From positions 15,679,876 through 15,743,875 of the forward strand of contig NC_092567.1 in NCBI RefSeq assembly GCF_037975245.1: a stretch of DNA of 64,000 nt, read 5' to 3'. The notes under the pieces were generated by a model that saw only the letters and a program-made list of their open reading frames with translations, had not been told where the DNA came from and ran no database searches. Each line of letters begins with the position of its first letter. Position 1 is the first letter of the stretch. The position numbers and the translations under genes are program-made. Source of the DNA: Apostichopus japonicus. Taxonomy: Eukaryota > Echinodermata > Holothuroidea > Aspidochirotida > Stichopodidae. This document shows positions 12,780 through 26,310 of this stretch, piece after piece.

Positions 12780-13583
12780 CCATAGCCTAGGCCTCCTTGA
12801 TGCAGCAAATGACGATTTTTTTTTATTGGTCACCTAATATTTTACACAAAACTTAAATCCAGTTGGTTTGAACAATCAATACTAGATCTGCAATTTTTCT
12901 TTTGTGGTAAAACTGGCGTGTTATGATTTTACGTGACAGTTGAAAGATACAATTACACGGGCTAGCCTGTTATACGACGTCTATTAATTAGGTCTAGACC
13001 TCATGTTACCACTACTAGTACTATAGGGTTGCACTTGCACTGTACAGAATGTCACATTTTCCTTGCACTGTAACAACATTATAGAAGCTTCGCTACGAAG
13101 TTAAGTAGCAGGATCATCGACATTCGAGATCATTTAAATCATATTGTGGTCTTAATAACGGTGGTTTTGTTTATGCTAACCGACCAATTTCGGTTCAGGA
13201 TAGTCCAACCGTTCTGCTCGGGGACTTCGATCGGCAGCGACACGTCTCGGCCATCGGGATCGTTTAACAATTCTTCGAGAGGTCTCTGGGGGAATACTTT
13301 GACAGCGAATTTCTGGCGTCTGAAGCCGTTTTTGCGGAAAGTTGTGCATGGGTGGTGTTGTAGTAATGTAGATAAACCATTCCAAGACATGAAAACCCAC
13401 CACTTCATAACCTCTTTAAAGATATATGTATTACTAAGATCTAGAGTCAGAGAAGTTGTTTTATTCAACCATTTCCTTCTGGCAAATGAGGGTAGGAGGA
13501 AGTTGGAGGTCACTTATTGTGGTTCACTTCTCATCTCGTGGTCAAGGCGACAGATGGCGAGGCGACGAGTTTCAATTGAATAA

Positions 13584-15558
13584 TTTATCATAAATCATAT
13601 ATGTTAATGACGCATAGCTTTCGTTGGTGTTGTTGTTCCTATGTTCAAAAGATGGCGAAAAGGGGATCCGTACCCAGTTTAAAGTAAAGCAATAGAGTAC
13701 AAAATAAAAGTAAAAGAAAAGGCAAAAAAAATTAATTCCTATGATAACAATTACATCACACTGCTTCACTTTTGATATAGACTCTTTAAGGTTGAAATGT
13801 ACTATCTCGAAAACTGCATACTTTTAAGAATTGAATGAAAATTTTGAAGCAGGAAGCGCAGATTCAGTCCTTCAACATTAACATTTCAAAATCAGTCAAG
13901 TTATTTTCGTGGTATTACAGTAAGGGCTTGCTTGTGACAATGAAAAAAAAAGGTAGAAGAGCTCATTTATAAGTATATACAGCTTATTTCGCGGACATAA
14001 ATGTCAGAACTAATGCCAGCATTAAATAATAAATTTGCTCAAACAAAAGTCTACCGGGTAAGTTTCAGACGAGACCAAAAAATATTAAATGTATTCTGTT
14101 GGTGTAACACTTGCTGCAGGAGCTGCATGAAAGGTATTACAGATTAGTGAATAATAAGATACAATAGAATTAATCATATTACTTTGACATTTAGCTTGAA
14201 CGGTTAACCGCATTGAAAAGTGACAAGTCAGAGAGTAAGTGATAAACGGGGTGTTCTTTCTCAACAACCTCTTTTGTTAAAAAAAAAAAAAACGAACTTA
14301 AATTATATCCTTGTTTCGATTCAGACAATATTTTGCCACGAGTGGTCCTATTATTCGGTATGGAACATTAATCTTAACATACGATTGTTTTAAAAGCAAA
14401 AGTACTTGGCTGACGTTAGTTTCCAAGTATCTCTCAAAGTACAAGTTTAGCAATACTATTTATAGGCTCTTTCATAGTCAACTAATATATATCTATGAGT
14501 ACGCAATAAAGTACTTACTTTCCAATTGAAAGATGGATAGACTACATGAACTTTATCATACATAATATGATTACTTATGATAAACCTTACCTGCCCATAT
14601 CGGTGTATGTATTCCTAAAGCCTTAAGTCCATCAAACTGAAGTGATGCCATCTTGATCCCAGAATGCTTGGCTTACATAATTTGAAGAACAGTTCGATGA
14701 ATTTCTTAACTGAACAAAATAACTAAATTTACTTGCGCTTTAAATGCAAACTACGTCTTTCTGCAATATTGTGTGAATCTTAAAGATTGATATGTGATTG
14801 GTGAGTACGTTGCCATTAGTATTCTCGTTCTTTGAGAAAATTAAGAAATAAACATTGCGTTTGTTTCTCACCCGACTCCGATCAAATAAATCCGATAAGG
14901 TTACAAGTTTTGCGTTATCTAGTACCTTTTTAAAACAATAACAACATTGCAAGATATGCAACTTACATCTTAAAAAAAAAACAGACAGATGGGGGACAAG
15001 GGATATATTTCGTTGATCAAATTTGTTAATTGATATTTAACACATTTTCCCCGACAGAATCGAAAGTATCTTTTCGGAAATGTTGCTGCATTAAGAACTG
15101 TAGCAAACCTACCGAATATAAGGCAATCAAAATAAGGTTGCAAGTAAGCACACATATCTTAAATTAAATTGTCAAATACGTCTACAAAATAGCTTATATT
15201 AATAAATCCTTTGAAATGTCTTTCATATCATTTTAGCCACTATTTTAGTAGCAAATCTAAAAGACCAACATTTTTTACAAATGACAAAGTGGGGTTGGTT
15301 GATTAATTAGTGATGATATATTAGAAACACAAAACATCGCGAAAACCTAAATGCTGCATTAAATCATACGGTTCTTTAAGTAAAAAAACAAGAAAATCAA
15401 ACAACCAATTAACCTTTTTGCTTGTGTGTACTTTGTTACCAGGTGTATTCCATTATTTTTTTTTAATTCGTTGACAATGAAACAATGACTGTCCAGTTCC
15501 ACAGAAACTCTATAACTCTTACACTCAACATATTAGCAGAACTTTCATTTCTTTTTCA
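13584..15558. other. Intergenic, no gene seen
   Basis: AT-rich sequence with a short poly-A run near 14281. Scattered short frames on both strands show no family motif and no paired splice sites. Confidence 0.5.
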
Positions 15559-16033
15559 ATGGCAGACTTTAGGTTCTTCACTGTATACAACATACTGGGT
15601 TTATTTTGTCTACATGTTCGAAGTTTGGAGATTTAACTACCTATTTACATGTTGCATATCTTCATCTAACAGACCACGGTGTTTCAATCATATATTATAT
15701 TTTGTTTCCTTACAGCTTCCCTACAAGAGTAGATTTAAGATGTCCCGTGACGATCGAGTTTACAGGAGCTGAAACTGAATGCGTTGTACAGGGAAACACA
15801 AAAGTTTGTCTGGTTTTTCCAGTAAAAAAGAGGGTTGCCAACATAACTGGGAAAGAAACTACTGCCACTAGTTTTAGGACGTCGGTACGAACACGGCCTA
15901 TGGATTGAATTTAAGAAGGACCGTGTCACGACTCGTTTTGGTCTTTAATGGTTGGAATACAGAGTGTCAATCAAATGAAAGAATCTTCTCTTGCACTTAC
16001 AAAGTCATGCCAAACACGAACTTCAATTAAAAG
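15559..16033 (+). pseudogene. Inverted, broken copy of the Ig receptor's first two exons
   Basis: An ATG at 15559 opens a peptide clearly related to the signal peptides of the flanking receptors (MADFRFFTVYNILGLF), but the exon-1 donor has decayed from AG|GTATG to AGTTTG. The second exon (15716-16033) keeps its TTACAG acceptor and AAAAG|GTAAGT donor and still reads FTGAETECVVQGNTKVCLV then PVKK-VANIT-KETT, matching the Ig domain of the 48794-60057 receptor. It has a one-base deletion plus an in-frame stop near its start, and TGA and TAA stops at about 15906-15914. No membrane or kinase exons follow. It lies on the opposite strand to the two related genes, so the duplicate was inverted. Expression as a receptor is not possible as it stands. 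Confidence 0.82.
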
Positions 16034-16692
16034 GTAAGTAGAACTTCCAAAGTATACTTTGCAAAATGATGTGGTAATTAAGTCTCATAGTAGTTACGAA
16101 TGATATTGAAAAAATAATGCACGTTGCAAACGGATTAGCGCAATGTTTTTTTTTTTTAAATTTAAGTTAACAAATGGTAATTTCTTTGTCGGATCAAAAT
16201 GCATTAAGTTATTTATTTCAGGTATTTTAACATAGCTTAGATCAAGTGAATTATATATTTAAATATAGCCTACCGATGATTATGCAGTCACACAATTCGG
16301 TTAAACGATAAACTCCTTCCATTGCTGTAACATGAAACAAAATCAAATAGATTACTACACCCAATGCGTAACCTTCTTCCCCAGAAGTCGGCCAGTGCAG
16401 CACCTGGCGTATAGTAATGTTTAACTATATAACTTTGTTATAAATCTGAAGCAGCACGAATGACAGCACTCCTGGAAATTCGTAAGACAAAACTGTAGTA
16501 CTTTAATGACAACCGTGTCATGTTTTATCACATTGGAAACCCCGTTTTTTAGAGTGTAACTCGTTCTCGCAAGTAATTAGAAGGTTATTAAAATATTTAT
16601 GATTTAGAAGGCATTCAATTAATACAGTTTGTTGTCAATGACTAGTTTCGATTAAATTCCTGCGGTTAAAGATATTTGTGTGAAAGTAAGTT

Positions 16693-16731
16693 GGCCTGAC
16701 GTTTCGATCCTAGCAGGATCTTCTTCAAAGG
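16693..16731 (-). mobile_element. Short retroelement-like motif (GAAGAAGATCC...GAAACGTC)
   Basis: On the minus strand a GAAGAAGATCC arm and a GGATC arm flank a 3-nt gap and lead into GAAACGTCAGG. Hairpin-plus-GAAACGTC motifs of this shape are common in animal repeats, including Penelope-like elements with hammerhead-like cores. Only this motif is visible, with no reverse transcriptase nearby. Confidence 0.25.
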
Positions 16732-16800
16732 CAAAATGACAAGTAACAGTAACAGAAGGAAAAAAAAAACACGCACCGAATACAAACAGATCAATGAGCA

Positions 16801-17030
16801 TGGTGAACACAAAGAGATAGATGTAAGGGATTAGTAGACAAGGGATGGAGAGAAGAAAGAAAGAAACCAACAGGGGAAGAGGAGAGGTAGGAGATAAACA
16901 GTGGAGGGACAAAGAGAGGATTAAGGGAAGGGGTAGGGAATAAACTGGAGAAGGACAAAGACAGAGAGGTGTGGAGAAAAAAGAGTGATAGAGAGCTATG
17001 AGAAGAGGAGTGATGGAGGGGGGGGGGGAC
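16801..17030. repeat. Purine-rich low-complexity tract
   Basis: The + strand is strongly A/G biased (GGGAAGAGGAGAGG-like runs) and ends in a poly-G run at about 17020. The long minus-strand open frame across it, rich in Ser, Leu and Pro, is a by-product of this composition and not a gene. Confidence 0.8.
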
Positions 17031-20000
17031 ATGTCCTTCCTGAATGTTGATCCCATGAGGTTGAATGGTGCGAAGGCGTTGTATCTACACCCTCTCTCTG
17101 CTGAAAATATTTATACACCCAGTGGTTGAAAATAATAAACAAGACGATTATTAAGTCAGAGCAAATACATTAACGGAATGCATGGCTTTGTAAATCTGGG
17201 TGTATTGTTACTTCTCAACAACGTATGACCTTGGATGCTAATACAGATTTATCAACATTTAAAATACAAATTAACAAAGTATACAGAACGACTACCTCAT
17301 CAGCCTAATAATTAAACTAAAACACTCATGAATTTCTAATTGTAAACTGGTTTATTTCGGTAATTGAAATGGTTACATTAGCATGTCGAATATGAAGTAA
17401 ATGTTTTACAAAGTTCATATAATGTGAAACAGCCGAATGGGAATTATGAAAAGTAAGTATACACTTATTACTTAATAAAGGTACTCGCATTAACTTCACA
17501 TGTGATTTGTAATATTTCCTTTATATCATCAAGGCATTTATAAGAAGCCAAGATTAAGAAGAATTAAAATTATAAAGTTCCAACGACGTTAGTGTTTGGG
17601 GGTAAATATGTGTTTGAGCCATGAAATGATTATTTTATTATTGTTTGTTTTCTTCAAAAATCGATGCGTCCAGTGGCGTACATAAGGTACGGCAGTTATG
17701 GCACGTGGCCTGTCGCCACTTGAAGGGGACGCCACTGAGCAGTTTATATTTAAGTCAGAAAAGCCATCCTAGGATAGTGAACAGGCCTCGACAAATATTG
17801 ACTTTTATTATTTTTAGCAGATATTATGATAAAGTTAACTTATCTAATAGATGGGTGTCAGATGCTTGGACCTGGACGCATTTTCAGTGTTTGCCATCAT
17901 TATTATATCTTTAAAATATTTCTCTTTTAAGATGGGATCTATGTCCTTCTTTTTTTCTACATTTTTCCTTGCTCATTCTTTTCATCTTCTTCATCGAAAT
18001 GAGTACTTAGTAATGTAGCAATTTTTACAGAGCAATAATCATTGCTCTTTTTTCTTTTGGCAAACTCCTCCTTCTTAGTGGTTCTTTGTTAAATTTGCCA
18101 TGAATTTACTGCATGATCACTTGTTGCACAGAAACCTGTAAGCTTACTTTCTTGTGATTGAGGTATAAGTTCTAATGGTTCCACTGCTTTGTGTAAATTA
18201 TCTTCAACACAACCCTTAGATTATTGATAAATCCTCTTGAAGGTGTTACCTGCCACCTGGAATGTAGTCTAGGCTGTTGCTGGAATTGTGACAAGTAGAC
18301 TACCGTCAACTTGAAGTGTGTAACTGTATTGTTCATTTTCTATGTTACTAATCATAATAACTATAATCTTCAAAATGCATTTAATTGTGTAAGGTGTGTA
18401 AATGACTTGACAATTACACCTCGGATTTCTCACTTTTTTAAAAGAAGGAATTGATTTATCTAGTGTGGTACACCAAATTGCTGAGTCAAACTGAGGACTC
18501 TGCTATGAAAAAAAATTATATGTATGGTTGCATTTTTTTCTTATCTATCTATATCACAAAAACCATCTCTGTGATGTAAAATTGTCATCACAAATTAACT
18601 TCAAAAATATTAAGCATTACAAAAGTCTCGTCCTCTAAGAGTTTGTCTAAGTATATTTTGGAGCAGTTCTGTTCATGTGGGAAAGTCTCTGTCAACCTCT
18701 TTAGTACCGTTAGTTGAAAAAAAAACCATGAGGTCAGTTGATTTGCAGTACTTTCAATGTTTGGTACAATATCTTGTACTAATTACGGATGTAATATCTA
18801 CCTGCTGTGTTCAAGATAGTTTTGCAGTCGATATCCTTAGTTACCTATCAAAGTAAGCATATACGATTAGCAGGAGGCTTCGCTGGTAAGTGGAAACTTT
18901 GATCTCTTTCTACACAAATTGTGATATTGTGATATTCCAACGAAGCATGATGAATTTTGCGTGATGAACGCCTATCTTTCCCTGATAAATCATAGAAAGT
19001 TCTTTGTAATTCATGCTAAAGAACTTGTATGCAAACATCTATCAGTACATTTCGCATATAAGGTTTGACCAAGTTTCTCTGCATGGGTAACTTAGGAGGT
19101 CAAAGCAAGTATCAGAATGCATCTGGGTGCTGTGATCTTATTAAATGTGATGCCCACTGTAACTGTAAAACTTATAATGCAAACATACTTCACAAACTTC
19201 TGGCTATAATATATATATATATAGTTGTGCTATCATTACCACAGCTGGCCTGGGCTTGAAATTGTTTGTGCTTTTACTGAAGGAGAGAGTGAAACCTAAC
19301 TCAAAAATTCCTTTACTCATCTAAACATGAGAATTGTTAAGAAATCTTCAATACAGATCTGCGACCGGGATTATTTTTGTTCTATGATATCACTGATATT
19401 CCAGGCTAAGGTTTAGTAGGTGGGAAAGTTACATCTGTGAGACAATGGAAAGTGTTATAGTGAAGTGAAGCACAGAAACCTTGATGTATGATTTTATGAA
19501 GTTGTATGAAATATTACACTGTTAAGTTTAGGATATTGTAAGATTATGGGCTGTTATGGTATATCGTTAGTTATGGTCTTAGCTGTATAGGTACACTTCA
19601 CAAGATATATGAGGTATGATTAGGAAGAAATTGTACAAACATAGAGAAAACTTGGCAATTGTATTGTTAGCTTGCACTCGTGGGCCTAAGTTGTTGTTGT
19701 TATGTTACATTCGTTTTTACTTATCAGCATAGATGGGTTTAATTATTGGTCTTATATCCATGTTGTTATCTATAACTTAACACACTCATTACATGCTACA
19801 GATGTCGCCGTATTTTTTGCCTTGCTATCAATATAATCTGTTAAACGGATCATGTGATAAGAGTTAGAACTTTATATACCAAAGATAAACACATCATTCT
19901 ATCTATATCAGACAAGCCCTTAGAAAGAAACATATATAGCAGATACTTTGCAAGCGTCAAAGTGCAAAGTACAAACACTTGACAATTTTGAAGACATAAC

Positions 20001-22010
20001 CCAAGTTTGCCGCCATGAAGCAATAATAACGGGGAAAAAAAATGCTATGACTGATGTGGATTTTTGAAGCTGCTCATTTCTGCCCTCATTTTGGTCTTTG
20101 GTCAATGGTTGTTAGCAGCAACCATCTATTATGAATGAGCTCTGAGCTCTGAATGAGCTTTTCGCTTCATCATTCCACAGCATGACCTTGTCACCGAGGA
20201 TTCAATCTGACCGAATGCCGCCACTTTGGTTCTACCAGTGATAATTCTACCTGCGATATTGTTTCATGGTGGTAACATGCTGTGTCCCCCTGATGCGACT
20301 TTCATGATTATTCAGTGGGGGAGGGGAGGGGGGTAGCAGTACCAAGGATGGCATCATAAGCTTGTGTGATATTTGTGCTACTTTACCTCTAGTAGTTTTC
20401 TGTGATTATCTCTATTATTATTCTTATTTTCTCTTTCTGTTCTTCATATTTTGCCGCTGTAAGGCAATATCATACCGTAATGATATTTGTTTTGTCTGTT
20501 TTTATTATGTAATGGTGCCTTTTTAATAATGATGGTCCTATAACCAGGAAATGATGATACCAATTTAATGTCTTGCATGGTATTTGACCAAAAAGAAAAA
20601 AAGGAGTATAAAACTAAACATAAAAAAAAGACATGTTCATTCTGCTGGAGGAAGAAGAAAGAAAAAGAAAGTTTGTTCGCAGGTCACAAGTAGGGCAAGA
20701 ATATTAAAAAAAGGAAGGTTTAAAGAAATTGTGAATTAGTTTGCAGGATTTAGAGACAGCTGTAGATAACAGAGCCATATGTGCAATATATATACACCAT
20801 CTGAAGAAGAAAAATACAGTAGATTGTCAAAGAAATCAACATTTAATCTCATTTTGTTTGTAATCTCTTATCCAGAGTTGTCTTTATTGCGGGGATTTTT
20901 AAGAAACTTAATAGTGCACTTTGAATAAGAATATTATTGAGGAAACCTCTTATGATCATTCCTCTTCCCCGACCGCCCCAACCCCCCCCCCCCCGTCGGG
21001 AGATGTATTCACCAAATGAAGGTTACGGTGGAAGTGATTATGGAGTTCATTTGTTTCGCAACATATTACCTTCCAGACACCTCTTTCATGCTGTGAAAAG
21101 TAAACATAAATTCTTGAGATTGTATTTTAAATAGTATTTTGCAAGACAGTAATTGTAATGAGCGTATCGTTAAAGTGAATTTTAGGAATCGACAAAGTTA
21201 TCAAATTTAACCTCAGTGATATGGTGACAAATCAAAGGTGGGAGGGGTAGAGAGGAGGGGGTGGGGTGGGATATGGTCACAAAACTTGTTTTCTTGCCGT
21301 TACGAGCCTGTAAAATCATGAAATTTCTGACATCCTAATAACCACTAAAAACAGTTCAAGCCATACACACGGTTACAGCTGACGTGTTGAACGGTACTAG
21401 GGAGGGGTAAGAAAGACTGGCGCGTTTTAGCGGTCGTGTAAATCGTGATAGGGTTCAAGGTAGGTCGGAGTTCACACAATTGCGCTCTGGTATGGTACAT
21501 TTTGTTCCCTAGAAATCCCTTGGTATGTCTTTCTGGCTTTCACAAGATGACCGGTGGGCTGGTACATGTGGGTGGGGGATGTGAAAAGCGTCTGTCAAAT
21601 CTAGAAGCAACATGTGCCGTGCGAGAATCCTTGGCTTTGGCCGCAGGGTTGTTCAACTATCGACCGGCATGTACACCGCCGCTCATGTCTCCTAATGAGG
21701 ACCAAAGCCCCTAATAAAGAATCTACGGATGATGTTAAATGCCATAGTTTCATTTTTCTTTATAAATTAGCATAGGAATATCAACTAGCGCCACCATTTT
21801 TCATACCGTCATGTTCATTGTATTGTCGGCGCGAAAGCCTTTCTTCAACGGATTTTCTCTTGTCAGCTATTGTTCATAGTGTAACGTGCGTAGTTATGGA
21901 ATTAAAGGGGTTCAGGGTTTATCTGTAAGGACGTTGCTGCGTAGTGAGCTGTAGAGGGATACTCGGGCTAGAGAAAGAAACATACACGGTGTGTTGCATA
22001 CTTTGCATAT
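17031..22010. other. Long intergenic region, no gene seen
   Basis: No frame has a recognisable domain. Contents noticed: a CAGTGGCGTA-type repeat end near 17670, a short TA run near 19210, a poly-C run at about 20982, and G-rich patches near 20320 and 21240. The 89-codon frame at 21445-21714 has no family signature. Confidence 0.5.
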
Positions 22011-22013
22011 ATA

Positions 22014-22165
22014 CTTTTTAAGAAAAAGTCACCCAGGAAAGAACCTGGGCACGAAAACCAAACTACCAAACGACTGATCCGCTCTCAGCCCCAGTCCCCT
22101 TGCATCGGGACTGTGACTGTGTGATCATCGTCAGGTGTGTATCACCATATATGTATTTGTGAGGT
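22014..22165 (-). mobile_element. Copy of a structured SINE-like repeat (5' part missing)
   Basis: On the minus strand this matches the repeat at 47821-48010: the ACAGTCCCGATGCAAG stem region, a GCCCAGGTTCTTTCCTGGGT hairpin and a terminal GACTTTTTCTTAAAAAG. The U2-like 5' head is absent, as expected for a 5'-truncated retrocopy. Confidence 0.65.
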
Positions 22166-22589
22166 GTCTCACTCAAGACCCGGCACTCGAATGCCATCCA
22201 AAAGTAACAACAATTACAGCTGCTACTAAAACTTGTTAACATACAAATAAAAGAAATAGCATTGACATACACAGCCGTCAAAATACTTTCAATACGCAAA
22301 TAAGCTTCACATGACAATATAGCTAATTTACATAACATAACACACTCTTAAAATAGTATGATAGAGATGCATGATAGAGATGGTAGGAAACCAACAAGCA
22401 TTATCAACTGAACTTCAATACACTTCAATCAAGAGTTTTGGAACGTTTGATCGGATTATCGGACTAAAAAGTTTGAGTAGTGATAAGCTTCAGTTCTTAC
22501 TAAAAATGGATGTGCAGTCATCCCACTCTATCGACTATAATGTATGTATTTTAGATCCTCCTGTAAGTAGGATCTCGCGAAGAAGCCAT

Positions 22590-22777
22590 TATTAGCTTAA
22601 CAAATCCGCAAGCTGACCGAAGTCAGTCTCTTAGATTCATATTTAACGTCCATGATTATGAATTGTCAATTGTCAACAACTCTGTAACTGGACGACATAC
22701 ATTTATCTTGGAGTGACTCGAACTTGGGACCAATTATGATCGAAAGGCACCGGCGTTAACCACTGAGCTAACACTCC
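22590..22777 (-). mobile_element. tRNA-derived SINE candidate
   Basis: Reading the minus strand from 22777, the first 68 nt are tRNA-like. A 5' GGAGTG pairs with a 3' CACTCC (22710-22715), TTAGCTCAGTGGTTA fits an A box, and AGTTCGAGTC fits a B box. The anticodon arm does not fold well, so this is unlikely to be a working tRNA. The following ~120 nt (to about 22590) form a non-tRNA body with a GACTGACTTCGGTCAG hairpin-like stretch, as in a SINE. Confidence 0.55.
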
Positions 22778-23514
22778 TTGTATTTCATTGAAATACGAAG
22801 TGTAGAAGCAGCAAATTTATAGCGAAAGCGACTATGTAATACTTATATGTTTCATATCCCTGACATTATGTTATGTTGTTTAGAAATGCTACGACAACAA
22901 TTTTTTTGATATGAGTCAAACTTGTGCGGTTTAAGATTTCGCAGCTATACGTGTAGTCATGAGCTCACAATGGAATGTATACTTTATAAGGCTTTAGAAA
23001 CATTTATCATTAGGAAGTTGAATGTGGGATAAGAGGGAAGTAATAACGTTTGTGGACATTACGGTAAGTGCACGATTTCATTTTCTTACTAACTTGTTGC
23101 GATTTTCAAGACACTGTCATATGCTTCAAAGTTGTCGATATCTGGCGATACAGAAATCCACGTTTAAAAAGATCGTGCCAAAACAGGACCAGGAAGGATA
23201 AAATAATCAACTTATTTTAGGATTTCCAAAATATGAATATTGAAGAAACATGCATTAGTCTAACGGTAGAGTACACTACAAATATAGGCATTTTTCCTGA
23301 TATAGCTGAATATTGTAAAGTTTTCCTATATTCCTTTATAATACCATTTTAAGAAGCTGTCAACTTGATGAGAATTTTTCAAGTTTGTCATTAAAACAAA
23401 TTAAAAAAATAAATAAATAAAATTCAATTCAGGAAGGAAGGATTCAAGAATTACGCCTTGAAGAAGCTTCATGCGTCTTAATAAGAAAACAAATCCAATA
23501 AGAAGGTACTTTTT

Positions 23515-23690
23515 TAAAGTAAAGTCACATAGGAAAGAACCCAGTCACGAAAAACCAAACAACGAAACGGTTGATCACCTCTCAACCCCAGTCCCCTTGC
23601 ATGGAGACTGCGACTAGGCGCTCGTCGTTATTGGTGTGTGTCACGAATCCCCTACAAGGGGAACATGATGCTGCACATAGTGGTTGTGGT
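23515..23690 (-). mobile_element. Diverged copy of the structured SINE-like repeat
   Basis: Third member of the family at 22014 and 47821. On the minus strand it retains the CCCCTTGTAGGGG hairpin, a GGGGACTGGGG-type stem and a degenerated GGGTTCTTTCCT terminal hairpin, but not the U2-like head. Divergence from the other two suggests it is older. Confidence 0.55.
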
Positions 23691-23844
23691 TTATACAGTG
23701 ACATACTATTCGCCAAACACGGGGAAAACGTTCGTTTTAGTTGAGAAGCAACAGTCGGTGACAAACAACCCCTACCACCCCATCCGAACATTCACTATAT
23801 GTTACGATACTGTTGATCCAAACCAAGTTTGTTTTACTGCCTAG

Positions 23845-25325
23845 TCGTCTTTATCTTAGGATACAAGAAACCTCTGGAATAAAGTAATACCACATCTTGT
23901 TCATACTTTTTCTTATGAAAAGATCAGACTTTAAACTTTTCATTATAAAATTGATTATATCAAACTGCAATATTGTGGAAAGTTGTAAAGTCTTTCAATT
24001 GGTGTTCATAGAGTGCACTGTTTAACTCATCCCCGTAAGGTATGCAGTTTGCGTTATTAAACAGAATGTATATAGTGAGCTCAATGGAAATGTAAAAGTA
24101 ATTGTACGGGATTATGTAATTCTTGTGTGGAAGTAGATGCTAGGTAGACATGCAACATTGTCTTAGCTGGATTGGTCTCGTAATACTTGGTTAAAGTAGG
24201 TTCAATGAGGAATGGACAGCTTTCTGGTGAGATAAGAATAGAGGATAGCTAGCCTGCTCAGTTGGAGAGGGGCGTGAAAGTAACTCTTGGAGGAGACAGT
24301 TAGCAGTGTATTGTAATGTGGCGAATATCGCCTGTAGCTCGGTGGAGATGTTACTATCGTTACCCCTGGGGGAAATTACTTGGTAGGCCTAGGATGCCTA
24401 GCTCCAACAAGCACCACGCAAATTAAATGATTAAAAAGTTAAGATGATTTTAACATGATTTATTCTCTCCGGGATACAAATAATTGTTCAATTAAAAGCT
24501 GTAAAATTACTTGAAGATACTGCATGATTGGAAACAATTAATATGTATAAATTATTTGGCATCTTATACTGATCGTGAGAACTGGATGATTAAGTTCCAG
24601 GACTAATTTGCCTCTATAAAAAACCGGCTGATATCTGATCTGATCCATGATTGGTTCAAATATTACCTACTACTGTAAATGAACCAATCATGAGTAAGAA
24701 AGAAAACAACACGTGGTCCTAATTTATTCCTATGATTTTCTCTGTCTGAAAATACTGGCTCCTAAACTAAACGTCTGAAAATGGACCGAACAATTTCTAA
24801 TGTATTTCTTTGTTCGTACACCGTGGGAATTAACGAGGGGAGGCTCGAAGGTCAAAAGGTTAAAGGGTTAAAGACCTTGCAGGTGTTGGATAGGAACTTA
24901 AAGGGGCTAGAGTATCACTTTATGACAGTATTTCTATTGCAGAAGGATTATGCAATATTTCAACAGTGTATGAGAGTGTGCCATAGTTTTTACCCTGCAA
25001 GATAAGATCTCAAATATCTCTTGGAAGAAATATACCAGGTTCATTGTGATTATCTGTGGATATGGCTCTGTTGGTACTGATTGAACCAACGACACGTAAC
25101 TTAAACTTACAATCGACTAAACAAATAAGGGTAACACCCTAGTACAACTGAACAAGTAACCTTTTATTATATAAATATAAAAAAGCACTATACGACTAGT
25201 GCGTACATAACTCTCTAATGTTATTAGAGAATTACTAAACCTTGCAGGTTACGTTATTATTGATATAGAGGGAAATTCTCACCGGACTTGTTTTTTTCCT
25301 TTTTGTGTTTGCAAATAACTACGAG
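23845..25325. other. Region upstream of the transporter exon, no coding exon found
   Basis: The transporter exon at 25326 lacks its first membrane helices, so earlier exons should lie upstream, but none could be recognised here. A 74-codon frame at 24781-25005 is not hydrophobic and lacks family features. Confidence 0.45.
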
Positions 25326-26151
25326 GGAGCGAAGCACATTTAAAACTGCTGCAGTGCCCACTGACCCAATATTGCTCTGGCTCGGACCTGTTTTTCTGTT
25401 CGGTACTTTTTCTTGGTTATCACAAATCACGGTTTCGTTGTCTGTCTTCAGCATTGGCCCAGGCAACTCCGTAGCACTGACCTTCACCGTTACAATATTT
25501 TCCGTCATCTTTAGCGTCATATTTCTGAAAAGAGGATTCCAGGTCAAAGATTTTATATGCGCAATCTGTTCCACTGGTGGAGTGGCTTTAATAGCCATTA
25601 CAATCGATCAAGAAGAGTTGGTTATAGCCCAGTTTACCATACCGGTACCATACGGTATCATCTCGGCCCTCCTCGGAGCGATGACCTTCGCTGCCAGTTT
25701 CATCATTGGAAATCACCTAGCTTCATATGACAGTTCACACTCCATCGTAAATGTTCTCTCCTACGCATGTCAGTATTCTTTAGTTGCCTTGGTTCTGTGT
25801 ACATTGTTCAATGGATGGTCGATCCCCGAGACAACCCTGGATGTCCTCATTTTGACATCCACGGGTCTGACCACTTTTGGAGGAGTCTTATTCAGTTACC
25901 TTGCACTCGACAGTGAAAACCCCACAACCGTGTCAGTAATAATGACGTCACAGGTAATATTTAACTACGTTGGCCAATTCATATTCTTCGAGTATCGTTT
26001 TCACTGGGAGATACTTGCCGGGTCAATTCTGATTGTCGTATCGTGTATTGGAGTCCTGCTACGAGGCGAGGGCGAAGAGCATGAAAATAATGATAATGAA
26101 ACAAAATCTGACGATGGCCAACAGAACGAGCATCAACCAATTTTAGAATAA
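25326..26151 (+). CDS. SLC35G/EamA-type membrane transporter, 3' exon
   Basis: This is an open frame of about 275 codons ending in TAA at 26149, rich in hydrophobic helices. It shows the EamA (drug/metabolite transporter) pattern: a helix with ITVSLSVFSIGPGNSVALTF, then IFSVIFLKRGFQVKD and later VSVIMTSQVIFNYVGQFIFF. The second EamA-like half ends with IVVSCIGVLL, followed by an acidic tail. About seven or eight membrane helices are visible; SLC35G-type proteins usually have ten in about 350-400 residues, so the first pair is missing. The exon appears to start after an acceptor ACGAG| at 25325 (phase 2) behind a pyrimidine-rich run, so upstream exons are expected. Substrate is unknown; SLC35G members are orphan transporters. 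It could also be a truncated duplicate. It sits between the two receptor clusters with no evident functional link. Confidence 0.78.
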
Positions 26152-26310
26152 ACAACTTACAATAAAAATAACGAGCGAAACAACAACAATAATTTGGTGC
26201 ATTTTAAGGATTACGTTTTAAAGGTTCTGTGAGTGTCAATCAACGCTGGATATATAAGTGGGTTGGGATTTGGATAATGATCTTCCTAATGCATTGTTTT
26301 ATTTTTGCAG

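Larger units (their letters stand above)
12264..13419. repeat. Inverted 20-bp pair flanking a THAP fragment
   Basis: TTAAAGAGGTTATGAAATGG at 12264-12283 recurs inverted at 13400-13419 with one mismatch. The interval holds the THAP-like fragment. On the minus strand, a 124-codon open frame (13139-13513) of no recognised family overlaps the right arm. The arrangement could be a decayed THAP-bearing DNA transposon of the P-element kind. I saw no target-site duplication, so the pair could also be two unrelated copies of a dispersed repeat. Confidence 0.35.

Noticed and set aside
13139-13513. 124-codon minus-strand frame
   Set aside because: No recognisable domain, long open frames on both strands at once, and overlap with one arm of an inverted repeat; more likely a repeat relic than a gene.
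16652-17056. 134-codon minus-strand frame rich in Ser, Leu and Pro
   Set aside because: It is a compositional artefact of a purine-rich + strand tract.
22710-22777. Functional tRNA gene on the minus strand
   Set aside because: Acceptor stem and A and B boxes are present, but the anticodon arm does not pair well and the sequence continues into a SINE-like body.
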